From the NCBI GenBank assembly GCA_002432795.1, contig DJGU01000028.1, forward strand, positions 1,010 through 46,222: a stretch of 45,213 nt of DNA, given 5' to 3'. How positions within the stretch are numbered: position 1 is the first letter of the stretch; each line of letters starts with the position of its first letter. Source of the DNA: Anaerolineaceae bacterium UBA5838. GTDB lineage: Bacteria > Chloroflexota > Anaerolineae > Anaerolineales > Anaerolineaceae. The notes below the pieces were generated by a model that saw only the letters and a list, made by a program, of their open reading frames with translations, was not told the DNA's origin and did not search any database. The position numbers and the translations under genes are program-made. Shown here one piece after another: positions 1 to 7,609 of this stretch.

Positions 1-368
1 CCACGCGGACCCTTCGAGCCTGCCCAAAACTCTCCATCTGGCGAGACCTTGCCGTCGTTGAACATAGAACCCATTCCTTGCGGGATGACATCCAGGAAGT
101 TTGCCGGTGGAGGATTTCCAGGTTGATAAAAGGCAAATCCAAGCTCAGTTGCCAGTAGTAACTGATCAGTATCAGTAAGCGCGATGCAGCCAAGTTTCTG
201 ACCAACCTGATGAACTCTTAAGTCAAGGCTTGCCGGGTGATATTCGTGGAGCAATCCCATGTCAATGTCAACCCAGAAGAGAGTTTGGCGAGTGGGATCC
301 CAAAGCGGGCATTCCCCAAGCACGTTATTGCAGTGAATTAAGGGTTTATCAATCGAATAGGTGAGCAT
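1..368 (-). CDS. SMP-30/gluconolactonase/LRE family protein (partial, N-terminus)
   Basis: This is the first 122 codons of a reading frame that starts with ATG at 368 and runs off the left edge. The translation has the family's N-terminal blade (LGECPLWDP then LFWVDI) and, near residues 104-118, FNDGKVSPDGEFWAGS. That stretch matches the conserved N-D-G-K-x-x-P-x-G-x-F-W-x-G motif of SMP-30/regucalcin-type six-bladed propellers; its Asn is a metal ligand in the family. Members are usually Ca/Zn-dependent lactonases acting on sugar lactones; the substrate cannot be told here. There is no Shine-Dalgarno before the ATG. A TAAAAT box ends 6 nt upstream, so the mRNA may be leaderless. It is divergent from the Wzz-like gene at 455. 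Confidence 0.85.
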   Translation of the reverse strand, partial: MLTYSIDKPLIHCNNVLGECPLWDPTRQTLFWVDIDMGLLHEYHPASLDLRVHQVGQKLGCIALTDTDQLLLATELGFAFYQPGNPPPANFLDVIPQGMGSMFNDGKVSPDGEFWAGSKGPR

Positions 369-374
369 GTTGGG

Positions 375-404
375 ATTTTACCAGCAGACAACGGTGTTTG
401 TCAT
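375..404 (-). promoter_or_regulatory. Promoter of the SMP-30 gene, probably leaderless
   Basis: Reading the minus strand, ATGACA (399-404) and TAAAAT (375-380) are separated by 18 bp, close to sigma70 consensus. Only 6 nt separate the -10 box from the ATG at 368, so transcription would start at or next to the start codon. Its -35 box overlaps that of the divergent promoter at 398-426. Confidence 0.5.
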
Positions 405-426
405 TCTTTGGTGGCAGTGTTAAAAT
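398..426 (+). promoter_or_regulatory. Promoter of the Wzz-like/Wzy-like operon
   Basis: TTGTCA (398-403) and TAAAAT (421-426) are spaced by exactly 17 bp. This gives a short leader of about 22 nt that contains the TTGGAG ribosome site before the ATG at 455. The -35 hexamer occupies the same bases as the divergent minus-strand -35. Confidence 0.55.
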
Positions 427-454
427 ACGGAAAACCACGTAACGTTGGAGAGCG

Positions 455-1252
455 ATGAAAAAAAAGGGAAAACCCTTAGCAAAGAACGATTTCAGACCTA
501 AGATTTTTCGAACCAAGAAAAATGATTGGATTGGCGTGGCTGGTATGATGCTCCTTGGCGCGTTGATTGGGTTTACCATCAGCCTCTTCCTACCTCCGAA
601 ATATGAAGCGATTTCGAAGCTGACCACCAATCTGGAAATCGTCACGGACACGAATGTTACGGAAATCATGATTGATTCCCAGATCGACATTATCGGCACG
701 CTTGTGTTTCATCCGGATGTGGTTGAAAGAGTCACACTTAGCCTTAAAGATCAGGGACTGTCATATACATCAACGGAATTATTAAGCATAACCAAGATCG
801 AGCGGCAATTGATGAGCACACTAATAAAGGTCAGGGATCCTAACCCGGAGGTGGCTGCTCTTATAGCTACCACCTGGGCTGAAGAAGCCTACGGGCGTTT
901 GAGTGAGGCATATCCTCATGCACTTGCGCTTTCAGAAGCCAAAGCTATCCAGGCGATGCTGACAGGCTGCCTTGAAGACCCTCTCAAAATGGAACTTCCG
1001 TTTTGCCAATCACTTACTTCCGAAGTTGTTGAGAAGCTTTTTAGTGAGACGGAAAAGGTCATTTTAGAGGAAAGCCCATTGAGCCTGGGGCTGACCGGCG
1101 AACTTAACATCAGCCAGTATCAACCAGCGCTGATACCGGAAAGTCCGGTAGCATTTCAACGGTCGATACTGATCCTTTCGGGAGCGTTAGCTGGATTGGC
1201 ATTTTCCCTACTGTTTTTGGAATTGCTAACGAAAGAACTTGAACGTGATTAG
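455..1252 (+). CDS. Wzz-like polysaccharide chain-length/co-polymerase membrane protein
   Basis: The 265-residue protein has a basic cytoplasmic N-terminus, a first membrane helix at about residues 25-46, an extracytoplasmic domain of about 190 residues with helical stretches, a Pro-rich motif (PALIPESPVAF) and a second membrane helix at about 236-256. That is the layout of Wzz/polysaccharide co-polymerases, which set the chain length of exported glycans. The ribosome site TTGGAG precedes ATG 455. The next gene, an O-antigen polymerase, overlaps its 3' end by 14 nt, so the two are translationally coupled. No cytoplasmic tyrosine-kinase domain is present, so it is the Wzz type rather than a BY-kinase. 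Overall family call is from topology and context; sequence similarity to characterised Wzz is weak. Confidence 0.7.
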   Translation: MKKKGKPLAKNDFRPKIFRTKKNDWIGVAGMMLLGALIGFTISLFLPPKYEAISKLTTNLEIVTDTNVTEIMIDSQIDIIGTLVFHPDVVERVTLSLKDQGLSYTSTELLSITKIERQLMSTLIKVRDPNPEVAALIATTWAEEAYGRLSEAYPHALALSEAKAIQAMLTGCLEDPLKMELPFCQSLTSEVVEKLFSETEKVILEESPLSLGLTGELNISQYQPALIPESPVAFQRSILILSGALAGLAFSLLFLELLTKELERD

Positions 1253-2735
1253 GTTTAAAGAAAACCTGATAGATATTAGTTGGAAACTGTTATTGCTGGC
1301 TTTGCCCATCACAAGTTTTCCCTTCCTCTCGAAGCTTTTTGGCGGCACAACAGTCGCGCCATTGTCGTTTTTGCCAATGGTTTTACTGATTTTGATGGTT
1401 GTCGTGCCAGATTTCCTGAAGAACAAGTCTTTTCCCAAGCAATTCCAACCTCTTTACGTTTTCTTTTTGATTGCACTTTTATCAATTGCACTTGCCTTCT
1501 TCAGAGAATTGCCAAGCTTCCGGTCGATCCCGATTTGGAGAAATGCTGTTGAAGGCGTAGTAACGCTACTATTTGGATTCGGTTTTTATCTTGTGACCAT
1601 TTATTGTTTAAAAGATCAAAAACAGATCCGCAAAGCTTTGCGTTGGATCAACCTGGGGGGGATGGTCATTATCCTCGCAGCGGGCGTGCAGTTTTTTTCT
1701 TACAAGATAAATGACGGGTATCCTGAGTTCCTTCAATTTTTTCAAGAGATAGTCTCTGCTTCCGGCAGATTGTACAACGACAGAGCAACTGGCTTGGCTT
1801 TTGAGCCATCATGGCTGGCGCATCAACTGAACATCCTGTATATTCCAATCTGGCTTGCTTTTACTGTTCGAAGAGAAACTGTCTATACCAAAAAGCTTTT
1901 TGGAAAAATTCCCTATGAATCTCTCCTGCTAGCCGGCGGAATCATCAGCATGTTTGTTAGTTTTTCTCGAATTGGATGGCTGACAATCATCGCAGTGTTT
2001 ATGTACTTGATCTTCAGACTGGCAAATTCAGGAATAAACAGCATACTGGAAAGAAGAGAACGCAAGACTGGGGTACAACAAAGCGCAAAACGGTATTTCT
2101 TTGTGAAACTGTTGCTCTGGTTACTTTTATTGGCAGTCCTGTTAATTCTCGTTTTCTCTGCAGGCCTGATAATGCGGCGTCTCGATCCCCGAATGGAGCA
2201 GTTGTTTGAAATATCTGTGCTGAAGCAATACGGGATTATGGGCTGGGCAAGCAGGCTTAGTTTTGCTGAACGGATCACCTATTGGCAGGCAGCTCTTAAT
2301 GTCTATCTAAAGTATCCATGGTTGGGCAGCGGTTTGGGCGTGACCGGTTACCACTTCCCTGATACGATGCCCGATTTTGGGTATAGGTTGCCTGAGATTC
2401 TTTCAGTTTTACTATATGACAGTTTCATTCCGAACGCAAAAAACTTGTGGGTGAGACTGCTTGCAGATACTGGCGTCATCGGATTTTCTGTTTTTGTTGC
2501 CTGGATGGTGGAGCATTGGCGCAACGCGAAAGCGGTTGAACAGCGTAAGCAATCGGGTTTGTTTAGAGCTATGGGGCTGGCAGGTCAACTATTGATCATC
2601 GCGCTGATTGTTGAAGGTTTCAGCCTGGATACATTCGGTTTGCCGTACTATTGGATTGGTTTGGGTTTGATCGTTGCAAGCTGGCGCGCTAAATCTGAGT
2701 ACCAGGCCGGGAAGTCGAGGCAAAAGTCGGCATAA
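1239..2735 (+). CDS. O-antigen ligase/polymerase family membrane protein (Wzy_C-type)
   Basis: The product is a roughly 498-residue polytopic membrane protein with about 11 hydrophobic segments. A large loop (about residues 340-400) carries the conserved region ITYWQAALNVYLKYPWLGSG followed by NLWVRLLADTGVIGF, typical of the Wzy_C/O-antigen ligase family. Such proteins polymerise or ligate lipid-linked glycans on the outer face of the membrane. The preceding Wzz-like gene supports a Wzy-type polymerase. The start is TTG at 1239 (preceded by GAAAG) or GTG at 1245; both lie inside the upstream gene. The last 47 nt overlap the oppositely oriented prenyl synthase gene tail to tail. No glycosyltransferase or flippase genes are nearby, so this is not a complete polysaccharide locus. 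Confidence 0.8.
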   Translation: MNVIRFKENLIDISWKLLLLALPITSFPFLSKLFGGTTVAPLSFLPMVLLILMVVVPDFLKNKSFPKQFQPLYVFFLIALLSIALAFFRELPSFRSIPIWRNAVEGVVTLLFGFGFYLVTIYCLKDQKQIRKALRWINLGGMVIILAAGVQFFSYKINDGYPEFLQFFQEIVSASGRLYNDRATGLAFEPSWLAHQLNILYIPIWLAFTVRRETVYTKKLFGKIPYESLLLAGGIISMFVSFSRIGWLTIIAVFMYLIFRLANSGINSILERRERKTGVQQSAKRYFFVKLLLWLLLLAVLLILVFSAGLIMRRLDPRMEQLFEISVLKQYGIMGWASRLSFAERITYWQAALNVYLKYPWLGSGLGVTGYHFPDTMPDFGYRLPEILSVLLYDSFIPNAKNLWVRLLADTGVIGFSVFVAWMVEHWRNAKAVEQRKQSGLFRAMGLAGQLLIIALIVEGFSLDTFGLPYYWIGLGLIVASWRAKSEYQAGKSRQKSA

Positions 2736-3720
2736 AGGCCGAATTCAGCAAAGTCCACAAGTGAGAGTTGTTGCTCTCTCCAAGCTGAGCAAAGCGTTGC
2801 TTACCTTCTTTGATCTCATTCAGGTGTTGTAAAACAGCTTCGTTTGTTTTCTCGTCTATCTTAGCTTCGGACAAAATGATTGCCATTTGCCCGGCAAGCT
2901 CAGGTGTGATATGCGGGTTAGCGTCCCAGGCTGCCTTGAAAGGCGAGCACTCTGCCAGACCGAGCAGGATAGGGTAGGTCTTTTTGCGGGTTATGAGATC
3001 TGTCAGGTTAGATTTCCCGGTGTTGGCTGTGTCTCCCCAAATTCCCAGGTAGTCATCCTGGATCTGAAAAGCCAGGCCAGCATGCTCACCAATTTTATCA
3101 AGCAAATCTTCCGTTGCCTCGTCAACTCCTGCAAGTATCGCTCCGATTCTGACCGAGGCAGAGATCAGGCAGGAAGTCTTGAGCCGGATCATTTCGAGGT
3201 ACTCGTAGACCGAAACGTTTCTTTCGGTTTCAAAATGCATATCCAGATACTGTCCGCGGATAACGTTCAATGAAGCCTGGCGGAAGACGGAATAAGCACT
3301 GGCAAAATCTGAGGGGTCTGCTGAAGCCTCAACTTCACAGAAAATGTCGTGCGCCATCGTGGACAGGAAATCCCCGACATTCAGAGCCTGTGCCAGACCA
3401 TAACGCCGCCATAAGCATTCGCGTCCATGGCGTGTTTCGCCCTGGTCCTCAATGTCATCGTGAATAAGGGTGTAATTATGCAGCACTTCCATCGCCACAG
3501 CAGCAGGCATCACGCGCCCTGTCTGCCCGCCAAACAAATCACAGCTGGCTAGTAAGAGCATCGGACGCAGGCGTTTGCCAGTTTTTGGGAAAACTTCATT
3601 CCAACCAAAGTGATAGCTGACCATTTCGTGGAGACCTGGCAGGCTTTCGGGGGTGCGGGTGAGCACAAGCTGCTTCAGGCTGGTTTCAAACTGATCTTTG
3701 AGTACGGCGAGGTCGCTCAT
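2689..3720 (-). CDS. Polyprenyl synthetase (geranylgeranyl/farnesyl diphosphate synthase type)
   Basis: This 343-residue trans-isoprenyl diphosphate synthase condenses IPP with allylic diphosphates. The first Asp-rich motif is LIHDDIED with the following RRG-like region RHGRECLWRRYG; the second is FQIQDDYLGIWGD. A GKSNLTDL Lys-containing segment follows, as in the family. A Tyr lies five residues before the first Asp motif, a position where aromatic residues restrict product length to about C15-C20. It is thus more likely a GGPP/FPP synthase than a long-chain quinone-tail enzyme. Its ATG overlaps the stop of fni (ATGA), so isomerase and synthase are coupled: fni supplies DMAPP for this enzyme. 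The 3' end overlaps the polymerase gene by 47 nt. Confidence 0.9.
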   Translation of the reverse strand: MSDLAVLKDQFETSLKQLVLTRTPESLPGLHEMVSYHFGWNEVFPKTGKRLRPMLLLASCDLFGGQTGRVMPAAVAMEVLHNYTLIHDDIEDQGETRHGRECLWRRYGLAQALNVGDFLSTMAHDIFCEVEASADPSDFASAYSVFRQASLNVIRGQYLDMHFETERNVSVYEYLEMIRLKTSCLISASVRIGAILAGVDEATEDLLDKIGEHAGLAFQIQDDYLGIWGDTANTGKSNLTDLITRKKTYPILLGLAECSPFKAAWDANPHITPELAGQMAIILSEAKIDEKTNEAVLQHLNEIKEGKQRFAQLGESNNSHLWTLLNSAFMPTFASTSRPGTQI

Positions 3721-4757
3721 AAGAGTTCAATGCCTTCCAGGTTGCTGATCTTCCACTCTGAGAGCTTACTCACCCCACAGCCAAACATGGCCGTCTGCAG
3801 TTCTGTTTTGATTGTTTCAATCTGATTGATCAGTTCAGTTTCACCCCGGTTTGCAGCCAGCAAAAATTTGCGGGCAAACCCGCCCAGTTTGGCACCAAGC
3901 GCTAAGGATTTTGCGAGATCCACACCATCCCACAACCCACCAGAAGCGATGATGAGAGGATCTCCTTCAAGTTCACGCAGCTGTAATAGGTTTTTTGCGG
4001 TTGGAATACCCCAATTCTCAAATGCCAAATTTGTGGCAGTTTTCTTGTTGTCAGGTTGTCGATGCATCTCAACTTTTGCCCAGGAGGTGCCTCCGGCTCC
4101 AGCCACGTCAATGCCAGCAACTCCCACTCCCAGTAGTTGTTTTGCCGTATTAAGGTCGATGCCCCAGCCAACTTCTTTGACTAAAACAGGTACAGGCAGC
4201 GATCGGCATACTTGTTCAATTTTTGGCAACAAGCCGGAAAAATCATGATTTCCTTCCGGCTGGAGGGCTTCCTGAAGAGGATTGAGGTGGAGGTAAAGCG
4301 CGTCTGCCTGGAGCATATCGACAGCTTTTTTACATTCGTCTATTCCATACCCATAATTGAGCTGCACAGCGCCGAGATTAGCAAAAAGCAGCGCACTTGG
4401 GGCGAATTTGCGGATATTGAAGGTTTCGGACAGCTCAGGGTTTTCAATTGCTGCCCGTTGGGAGCCGACCCCCATGGCAATTCCGCATTGTTCTGCTGCC
4501 AAAGCCAGTGTGCGGTTGAAGGCTGCGCCAGAAGCGGTGCCGCCAGTCATAGAGGAAATCACGATTGGGGCAGCAAGTTTCTTGTTAAAGAGAGTTAAAG
4601 ATGTATCGATGCGTTCAAAATCCAACTCTGGCAAAGTTTTGGGAGTTAAACGAACCCTCTCAAAACCTGTCGAAATCATCGACTGAACATCCTCTTCAAG
4701 GTTAATCCTTAAATGGTCATCTTTTCTTTGGGGGAGAAGCGCATCTTTTCTCATCAT
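3717..4757 (-). CDS. fni: Type 2 isopentenyl-diphosphate delta-isomerase
   Basis: The 346-residue FMN-dependent TIM-barrel enzyme interconverts IPP and DMAPP. Diagnostic segments are RKDDHLRI near the N-terminus, VISSMTGGT, GVGSQRAAIENPEL, HLNPLQEALQPEG, VKEVGWGI and, for flavin phosphate binding, ASGGLWDG and LGAKLGGFAR. Type 2 enzymes are unrelated to the Nudix type 1 isomerase. It is the first gene of a two-gene operon with the prenyl synthase (4-nt overlap). There is no Shine-Dalgarno before the ATG at 4757. A near-perfect promoter ends 5 nt upstream, so the transcript is probably leaderless. An in-frame second ATG at 4754 is possible. Confidence 0.95.
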   Translation of the reverse strand: MMRKDALLPQRKDDHLRINLEEDVQSMISTGFERVRLTPKTLPELDFERIDTSLTLFNKKLAAPIVISSMTGGTASGAAFNRTLALAAEQCGIAMGVGSQRAAIENPELSETFNIRKFAPSALLFANLGAVQLNYGYGIDECKKAVDMLQADALYLHLNPLQEALQPEGNHDFSGLLPKIEQVCRSLPVPVLVKEVGWGIDLNTAKQLLGVGVAGIDVAGAGGTSWAKVEMHRQPDNKKTATNLAFENWGIPTAKNLLQLRELEGDPLIIASGGLWDGVDLAKSLALGAKLGGFARKFLLAANRGETELINQIETIKTELQTAMFGCGVSKLSEWKISNLEGIELL

Positions 4758-4762
4758 AAAGT

Positions 4763-4791
4763 GTTATAGTAGAGGCTAATATAAATGTCAA
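4763..4791 (-). promoter_or_regulatory. Strong sigma70-type promoter of fni, leaderless geometry
   Basis: On the minus strand TTGACA (4786-4791) and TATAAC (4763-4768) are separated by exactly 17 bp. Only ACTTT lies between the -10 box and the ATG at 4757, placing the expected transcription start at or beside the start codon. The divergent acpP promoter region (TATAAC at 4817-4822) lies just to the right. Confidence 0.7.
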
Positions 4792-4836
4792 ACATTTGTG
4801 TTACAGTTAAGGTCATTATAACAATAGAGGTAAGAA

Positions 4837-5079
4837 ATGGAACAAAACGAAATTTTTGAAACGGTCAAGTCAGTTGTAATGGACGTCCTGAAAATCGATG
4901 GGGACGATATCACTTTGGAAACCCGTTTTATCGAGGATCTCAAGGCTGATTCGATGGATCAGTTCTTCCTGATCGATGGATTCTGCGAGAAATTCGACAT
5001 CAACATCTCTGATGAAGATGCTCGTACCATCCAATCCGTTGGTGATGCAGTCAAAGCCATCGTAGCCAACAAAAAGTAA
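4837..5079 (+). CDS. Acyl carrier protein
   Basis: This 80-residue acidic four-helix protein carries acyl chains on a phosphopantetheine arm. The attachment site is Ser39 in KADSMDQF. The usual ADSLDxVEL context is altered to DSMDQFFLI, still compatible with 4'-phosphopantetheinylation. The length and the C-terminal helix (DEDARTIQSVGDAVKAI) match fatty-acid synthesis ACPs. It stands alone, with no fab genes adjacent. GAGGTAAG lies before the ATG, a TATAAC box at 4817-4822 gives a plausible promoter, and a hairpin terminator follows. A specialised ACP is possible because of the atypical residues after the Ser. Confidence 0.9.
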   Translation: MEQNEIFETVKSVVMDVLKIDGDDITLETRFIEDLKADSMDQFFLIDGFCEKFDINISDEDARTIQSVGDAVKAIVANKK

Positions 5080-5099
5080 AATCTGCTAAATCAAACGAT

Positions 5100-5132
5100 A
5101 AAGGCATTCCACAGACGGGATGCCTTTTGTGT
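5100..5132 (+). terminator. Intrinsic terminator after the acyl carrier protein gene
   Basis: Arms 5100-5110 and 5117-5127 pair over 11 bp (one G-T wobble) around a 6-nt loop and run into TTTTGTGTTT. It lies 20 nt after the acp stop, which fits a monocistronic acp transcript. Confidence 0.7.
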
Positions 5133-5217
5133 TTAATCAACTCGTTGTAAGAGTAACCTGTACAGACAATTTTTTATTTGCTTTGGGTTTTGTAGAATGA
5201 AATCAGCGAGGTTAAAT

Positions 5218-5670
5218 ATGTCAGAAAACAAATCTAAAAAAGGTACACCTGCAGCATCAGATTGGTCAGATGAAGAGAAGGCTGCCATGAAAGAGCGAGC
5301 CAAAGAGCTGAGAGATGAAAAATCAAACCGAAGCAAGGCAAGTGATGAACAAGCCGTGATGGATAAGATTGGTGAGATGCCAGAGGTGGAACGTGTGATT
5401 GCTTTGAGATTACATGAGATGATCAAACAGGAATTTCCTGACCTGCATCCAAAAACCTGGTATGGAATGCCCGCATATCAGTTTGGTGGAAAGACCCTGG
5501 TTTTTTTCCAGAGTGCGCACAAGTTTGGTTCGAGGTACAACACGATTGGATTTAGTGATTCTGCCAAACTGGATGATGGCGCTTTCTGGCCGACTTCTTT
5601 TGCGTTAGTCGCATTGAATTCAGAGGTGGAAGCCCAGATACGTGATTTGATAAGGAAAGCTATTAGCTGA
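5218..5670 (+). CDS. DUF1801-family (iron-chaperone-like fold) protein
   Basis: The product is about 150 residues. The N-terminal 50 are highly charged, rich in Lys/Glu/Ser and probably disordered or helical. The rest (EVERVIALRLHEMIKQEFPD to the C-terminus) matches the DUF1801/YdhG-like fold, including the conserved W-Y-G-M-P-A-Y segment and a hydrophobic strand around LVFFQSAHKF. Family members resemble small frataxin-like alpha/beta proteins, and no biochemical role is established. The start chosen is ATG 5218 because GCGAGG sits 7 nt upstream; the upstream in-frame ATG at 5197 lacks such a site. It is flanked by a terminator on each side, so it is probably transcribed alone. Confidence 0.75.
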   Translation: MSENKSKKGTPAASDWSDEEKAAMKERAKELRDEKSNRSKASDEQAVMDKIGEMPEVERVIALRLHEMIKQEFPDLHPKTWYGMPAYQFGGKTLVFFQSAHKFGSRYNTIGFSDSAKLDDGAFWPTSFALVALNSEVEAQIRDLIRKAIS

Positions 5671-5683
5671 GATGATCTATAAA

Positions 5684-5720
5684 AAAAGTGGCTGGTATAA
5701 CTGACCAGCCACTTTTGCTT
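5684..5720. terminator. Bidirectional terminator between convergent genes
   Basis: A perfect 13-bp stem (arms 5684-5696 and 5704-5716) has A-runs on its left and T-runs on its right, so it can end transcription from both the DUF1801 gene and the SPFH gene that converge on it. Confidence 0.85.
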
Positions 5721-5730
5721 CAAGTACGAA

Positions 5731-6786
5731 TTAACCGCGTAAATATTCTTGCAAGGATTCTTTGCTAACGCGATAAGCGCTGCCGATCTTGCGGGCTTTA
5801 AGTTCGCCTGCATTGATAGCTGCAAGAACATCTTCTTCAGATACCTTTAGGAAACCAGCAACTTCAGAGGGGGTCATAACATCCGGCACACCTGCATCAG
5901 ATGCAGGAGCAGTAGGTTGAGTCTGAGACTGACCTTGCCCCTGGGTCATGCCCGAAAGCGATCCGGATAAAACATTTCCAATGCCCATACCAGCGCCAAT
6001 TCCTGCCGTTAGGCCTGCTCCACCCGATGGGTTCTGAGCAGCGTCGCGCATGGCATCAGCAGCCTGAAGCTGGGTGTAGGTTTGCATGTCGAGCATGCCC
6101 ATCTCACGCAGTTCTTTGGCTGACTTATCCGAGGGCTTTAGATTGCCAATATAGAAAGACTTCAGCAGTAAACCGATTGCCAGGAAGTCGTCCTGGGCTT
6201 TGGCGCGCACGCCAGCCCCGAGTTCGTCGGTGAGGCCAATCAGGTCGAGCACATTCTTTTGGGTGGTAGTCTCCCCGAGTAAATCTTGCAAGCGGGAAAG
6301 CAGCATGGTGCGAAGGCGGTTTTCGATATCAGAGGTGCGATAGGCGCCGAGCTGACCAACGATCTGGGTTACGAATTGCTGCGGATCTGAGACTTGGAAA
6401 CTGTAGGTACCAAACCCCTGCAAAAGAGCAAGCCCAAGTCCAACACCAGTATTGCGGACGATAATCGGCTGAGGGGTGCCCCATTTGCGATCTGCAAACT
6501 CGCGCATGGAGACGAAGTAGATCTCAGCGGTGAAGGGGGTGCGATCTCCAAAAAGCTTGCCCAATAGGTTGGTGAGCAGAGGCACATTTGCAGTACTGAT
6601 CGTGTGACGTCCAGGACCAAGTACGTCCAGCGCGCGTCCGTCACGGAAGAAGACTGCCGCCTGGGATTCGCGAACAATCACCTGCGATCCAAAGCGTAAA
6701 TCTGCGACACCAGTTTCGGGAAAACGATGAACCAGTTCATCAGCCATCTCGCTGGGATATTCAACAACATCAAATACTCTTGCCAT
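5731..6786 (-). CDS. SPFH/Band 7 domain protein with C-terminal excisionase-type helix-turn-helix
   Basis: The 351-residue protein has an N-terminal SPFH domain (about residues 10-230; GSQVIVRESQAAVFFRDGRA, then GPGRHTISTANVPLL) resembling YdjI-type SPFH proteins. A Met/Gly-rich linker (GAGMGIGNVLSG) and a Gln/Ser/Pro-rich stretch follow. The last 48 residues (304-351; MTPSEVAGFLKVSEEDVLAA then LKARKIGSAYRVSKESL) form a clear HTH_17/excisionase-like winged helix. In YdjI-type relatives a zinc ribbon often occupies this end. No membrane helix is obvious, so any membrane association would be peripheral. The ribosome site is GGAG before ATG 6786. It lies 28 nt after the helical gene at 6815 in the same operon. 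The function is unknown; a scaffold that recruits a partner or DNA is an inference. Confidence 0.8.
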   Translation of the reverse strand: MARVFDVVEYPSEMADELVHRFPETGVADLRFGSQVIVRESQAAVFFRDGRALDVLGPGRHTISTANVPLLTNLLGKLFGDRTPFTAEIYFVSMREFADRKWGTPQPIIVRNTGVGLGLALLQGFGTYSFQVSDPQQFVTQIVGQLGAYRTSDIENRLRTMLLSRLQDLLGETTTQKNVLDLIGLTDELGAGVRAKAQDDFLAIGLLLKSFYIGNLKPSDKSAKELREMGMLDMQTYTQLQAADAMRDAAQNPSGGAGLTAGIGAGMGIGNVLSGSLSGMTQGQGQSQTQPTAPASDAGVPDVMTPSEVAGFLKVSEEDVLAAINAGELKARKIGSAYRVSKESLQEYLRG

Positions 6787-6814
6787 ATTACTCCTCCATT
6801 AATTCCTGAACAAA

Positions 6815-7336
6815 TTATTGTGCAATGCCTTTAAGGGCATCTGAACGCTTGTTGAACAAATCAACGCATTCCTGACTGACTGAAATCAAATGCCGAAGTG
6901 CGGCGGGCAGTCCATCTGTGCCGATGGAAGATTCCACATTGTCGATTGCGCCAGATACGGTGGCGCCTTTTTCCAACAATTCGGCATCGTATTGATAAAT
7001 GCTTGCCAATTCTTCTTCCTTGATTTTGATGGCATCAAAAAGACCTGCATAACCGTAGGATGCAGTACGAACGCGATCGATGAACTGGCGCAGCTTGATA
7101 GCGGCACTTTCCAGATCATCAATGTAGGCTAAACCACCCTGCGAAATCAGGTCGCGCTGCAAACCCGAAATGCGCTGGTAGTGCGCTTCATACTCATTTG
7201 CGATAGCTTCACGCAGTAATTTATCAGATAGTCTGCGATCACCACGTTCGACATAGCCCTTAAATCCAGGAATCTTGGAAAGCAACTTTTTCAATGGGTC
7301 GCGATCCTCAGCCACTTTATCAAAAATATCACTCAT
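6815..7336 (-). CDS. Conserved helical protein of unknown function, partner of SPFH gene
   Basis: I do not recognise a named family. The 173-residue protein is soluble and almost entirely predicted helical. A charged N-terminal segment (DIFDKVAEDRDPLKKLLSKIP) is followed by long amphipathic helices with coiled-coil character (LRQFIDRVRTASYGYAGLFD, IKIKEEELASIYQYDAELL). There are no Cys motifs, membrane segments or enzyme signatures. It is first in a two-gene operon with the SPFH-HTH protein. That arrangement recalls bacterial SPFH genes paired with PspA-like helical proteins, although the sequence is not evidently PspA. The start ATG 7336 has AAAGGAG upstream. A possible promoter (TTGCCA, 17 bp, TAAGAT) lies in the divergent region 7337-7423. 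Confidence 0.75.
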   Translation of the reverse strand: MSDIFDKVAEDRDPLKKLLSKIPGFKGYVERGDRRLSDKLLREAIANEYEAHYQRISGLQRDLISQGGLAYIDDLESAAIKLRQFIDRVRTASYGYAGLFDAIKIKEEELASIYQYDAELLEKGATVSGAIDNVESSIGTDGLPAALRHLISVSQECVDLFNKRSDALKGIAQ

Positions 7337-7412
7337 GTTGCTCCTTTTCTCTATTAGAACTACATCCTAATCTTAGATGTTTCAAGCTAACCTGGCAATA
7401 GATAATCTAAGG

Positions 7413-7441
7413 TTTTCAGGAATTTGTTTAAATATTATAAT
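7413..7441 (+). promoter_or_regulatory. Promoter of the small membrane protein-comF operon
   Basis: TTTTCA (7413-7418) and a perfect TATAAT (7436-7441) are 17 bp apart, with a short leader to the start at 7469. Confidence 0.5.
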
Positions 7442-7468
7442 GGATTTATCAAATATGGAGGAGTTTGT

Positions 7469-7609
7469 ATGGCTTCTGGTACGGGAAATCGGCTTGGTCC
7501 CTTGGAATACTTTCTGATCATCATATTGATTCTGATGATTTTGTTTACTTTGCTGTCAATCTTCTGGCCTGCCATCCAGCTTTTTTACCAGAACACCTTT
7601 GCTTCCTGA
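7469..7609 (+). CDS. Small single-span membrane protein (46 aa)
   Basis: GGAGGA at 7457-7462 sits 6 nt before ATG 7469, which decides the start over an in-frame upstream ATG at 7424. The peptide has a short Gly-rich polar N-terminus (ASGTGNRLGPLE), one hydrophobic helix of about 21 residues (YFLIIILILMILFTLLSIFW) and a short tail. No family is recognised. Its stop overlaps an in-frame comF start (TGATG at 7607-7611), so the two may be coupled. The good ribosome site and promoter argue that it is real. Confidence 0.6.
   Translation: MASGTGNRLGPLEYFLIIILILMILFTLLSIFWPAIQLFYQNTFAS

Noticed and set aside
6815..7336. PspA/IM30 homologue
   Set aside because: It is helical and paired with an SPFH gene, but I could not see the PspA sequence pattern, so no name was given.
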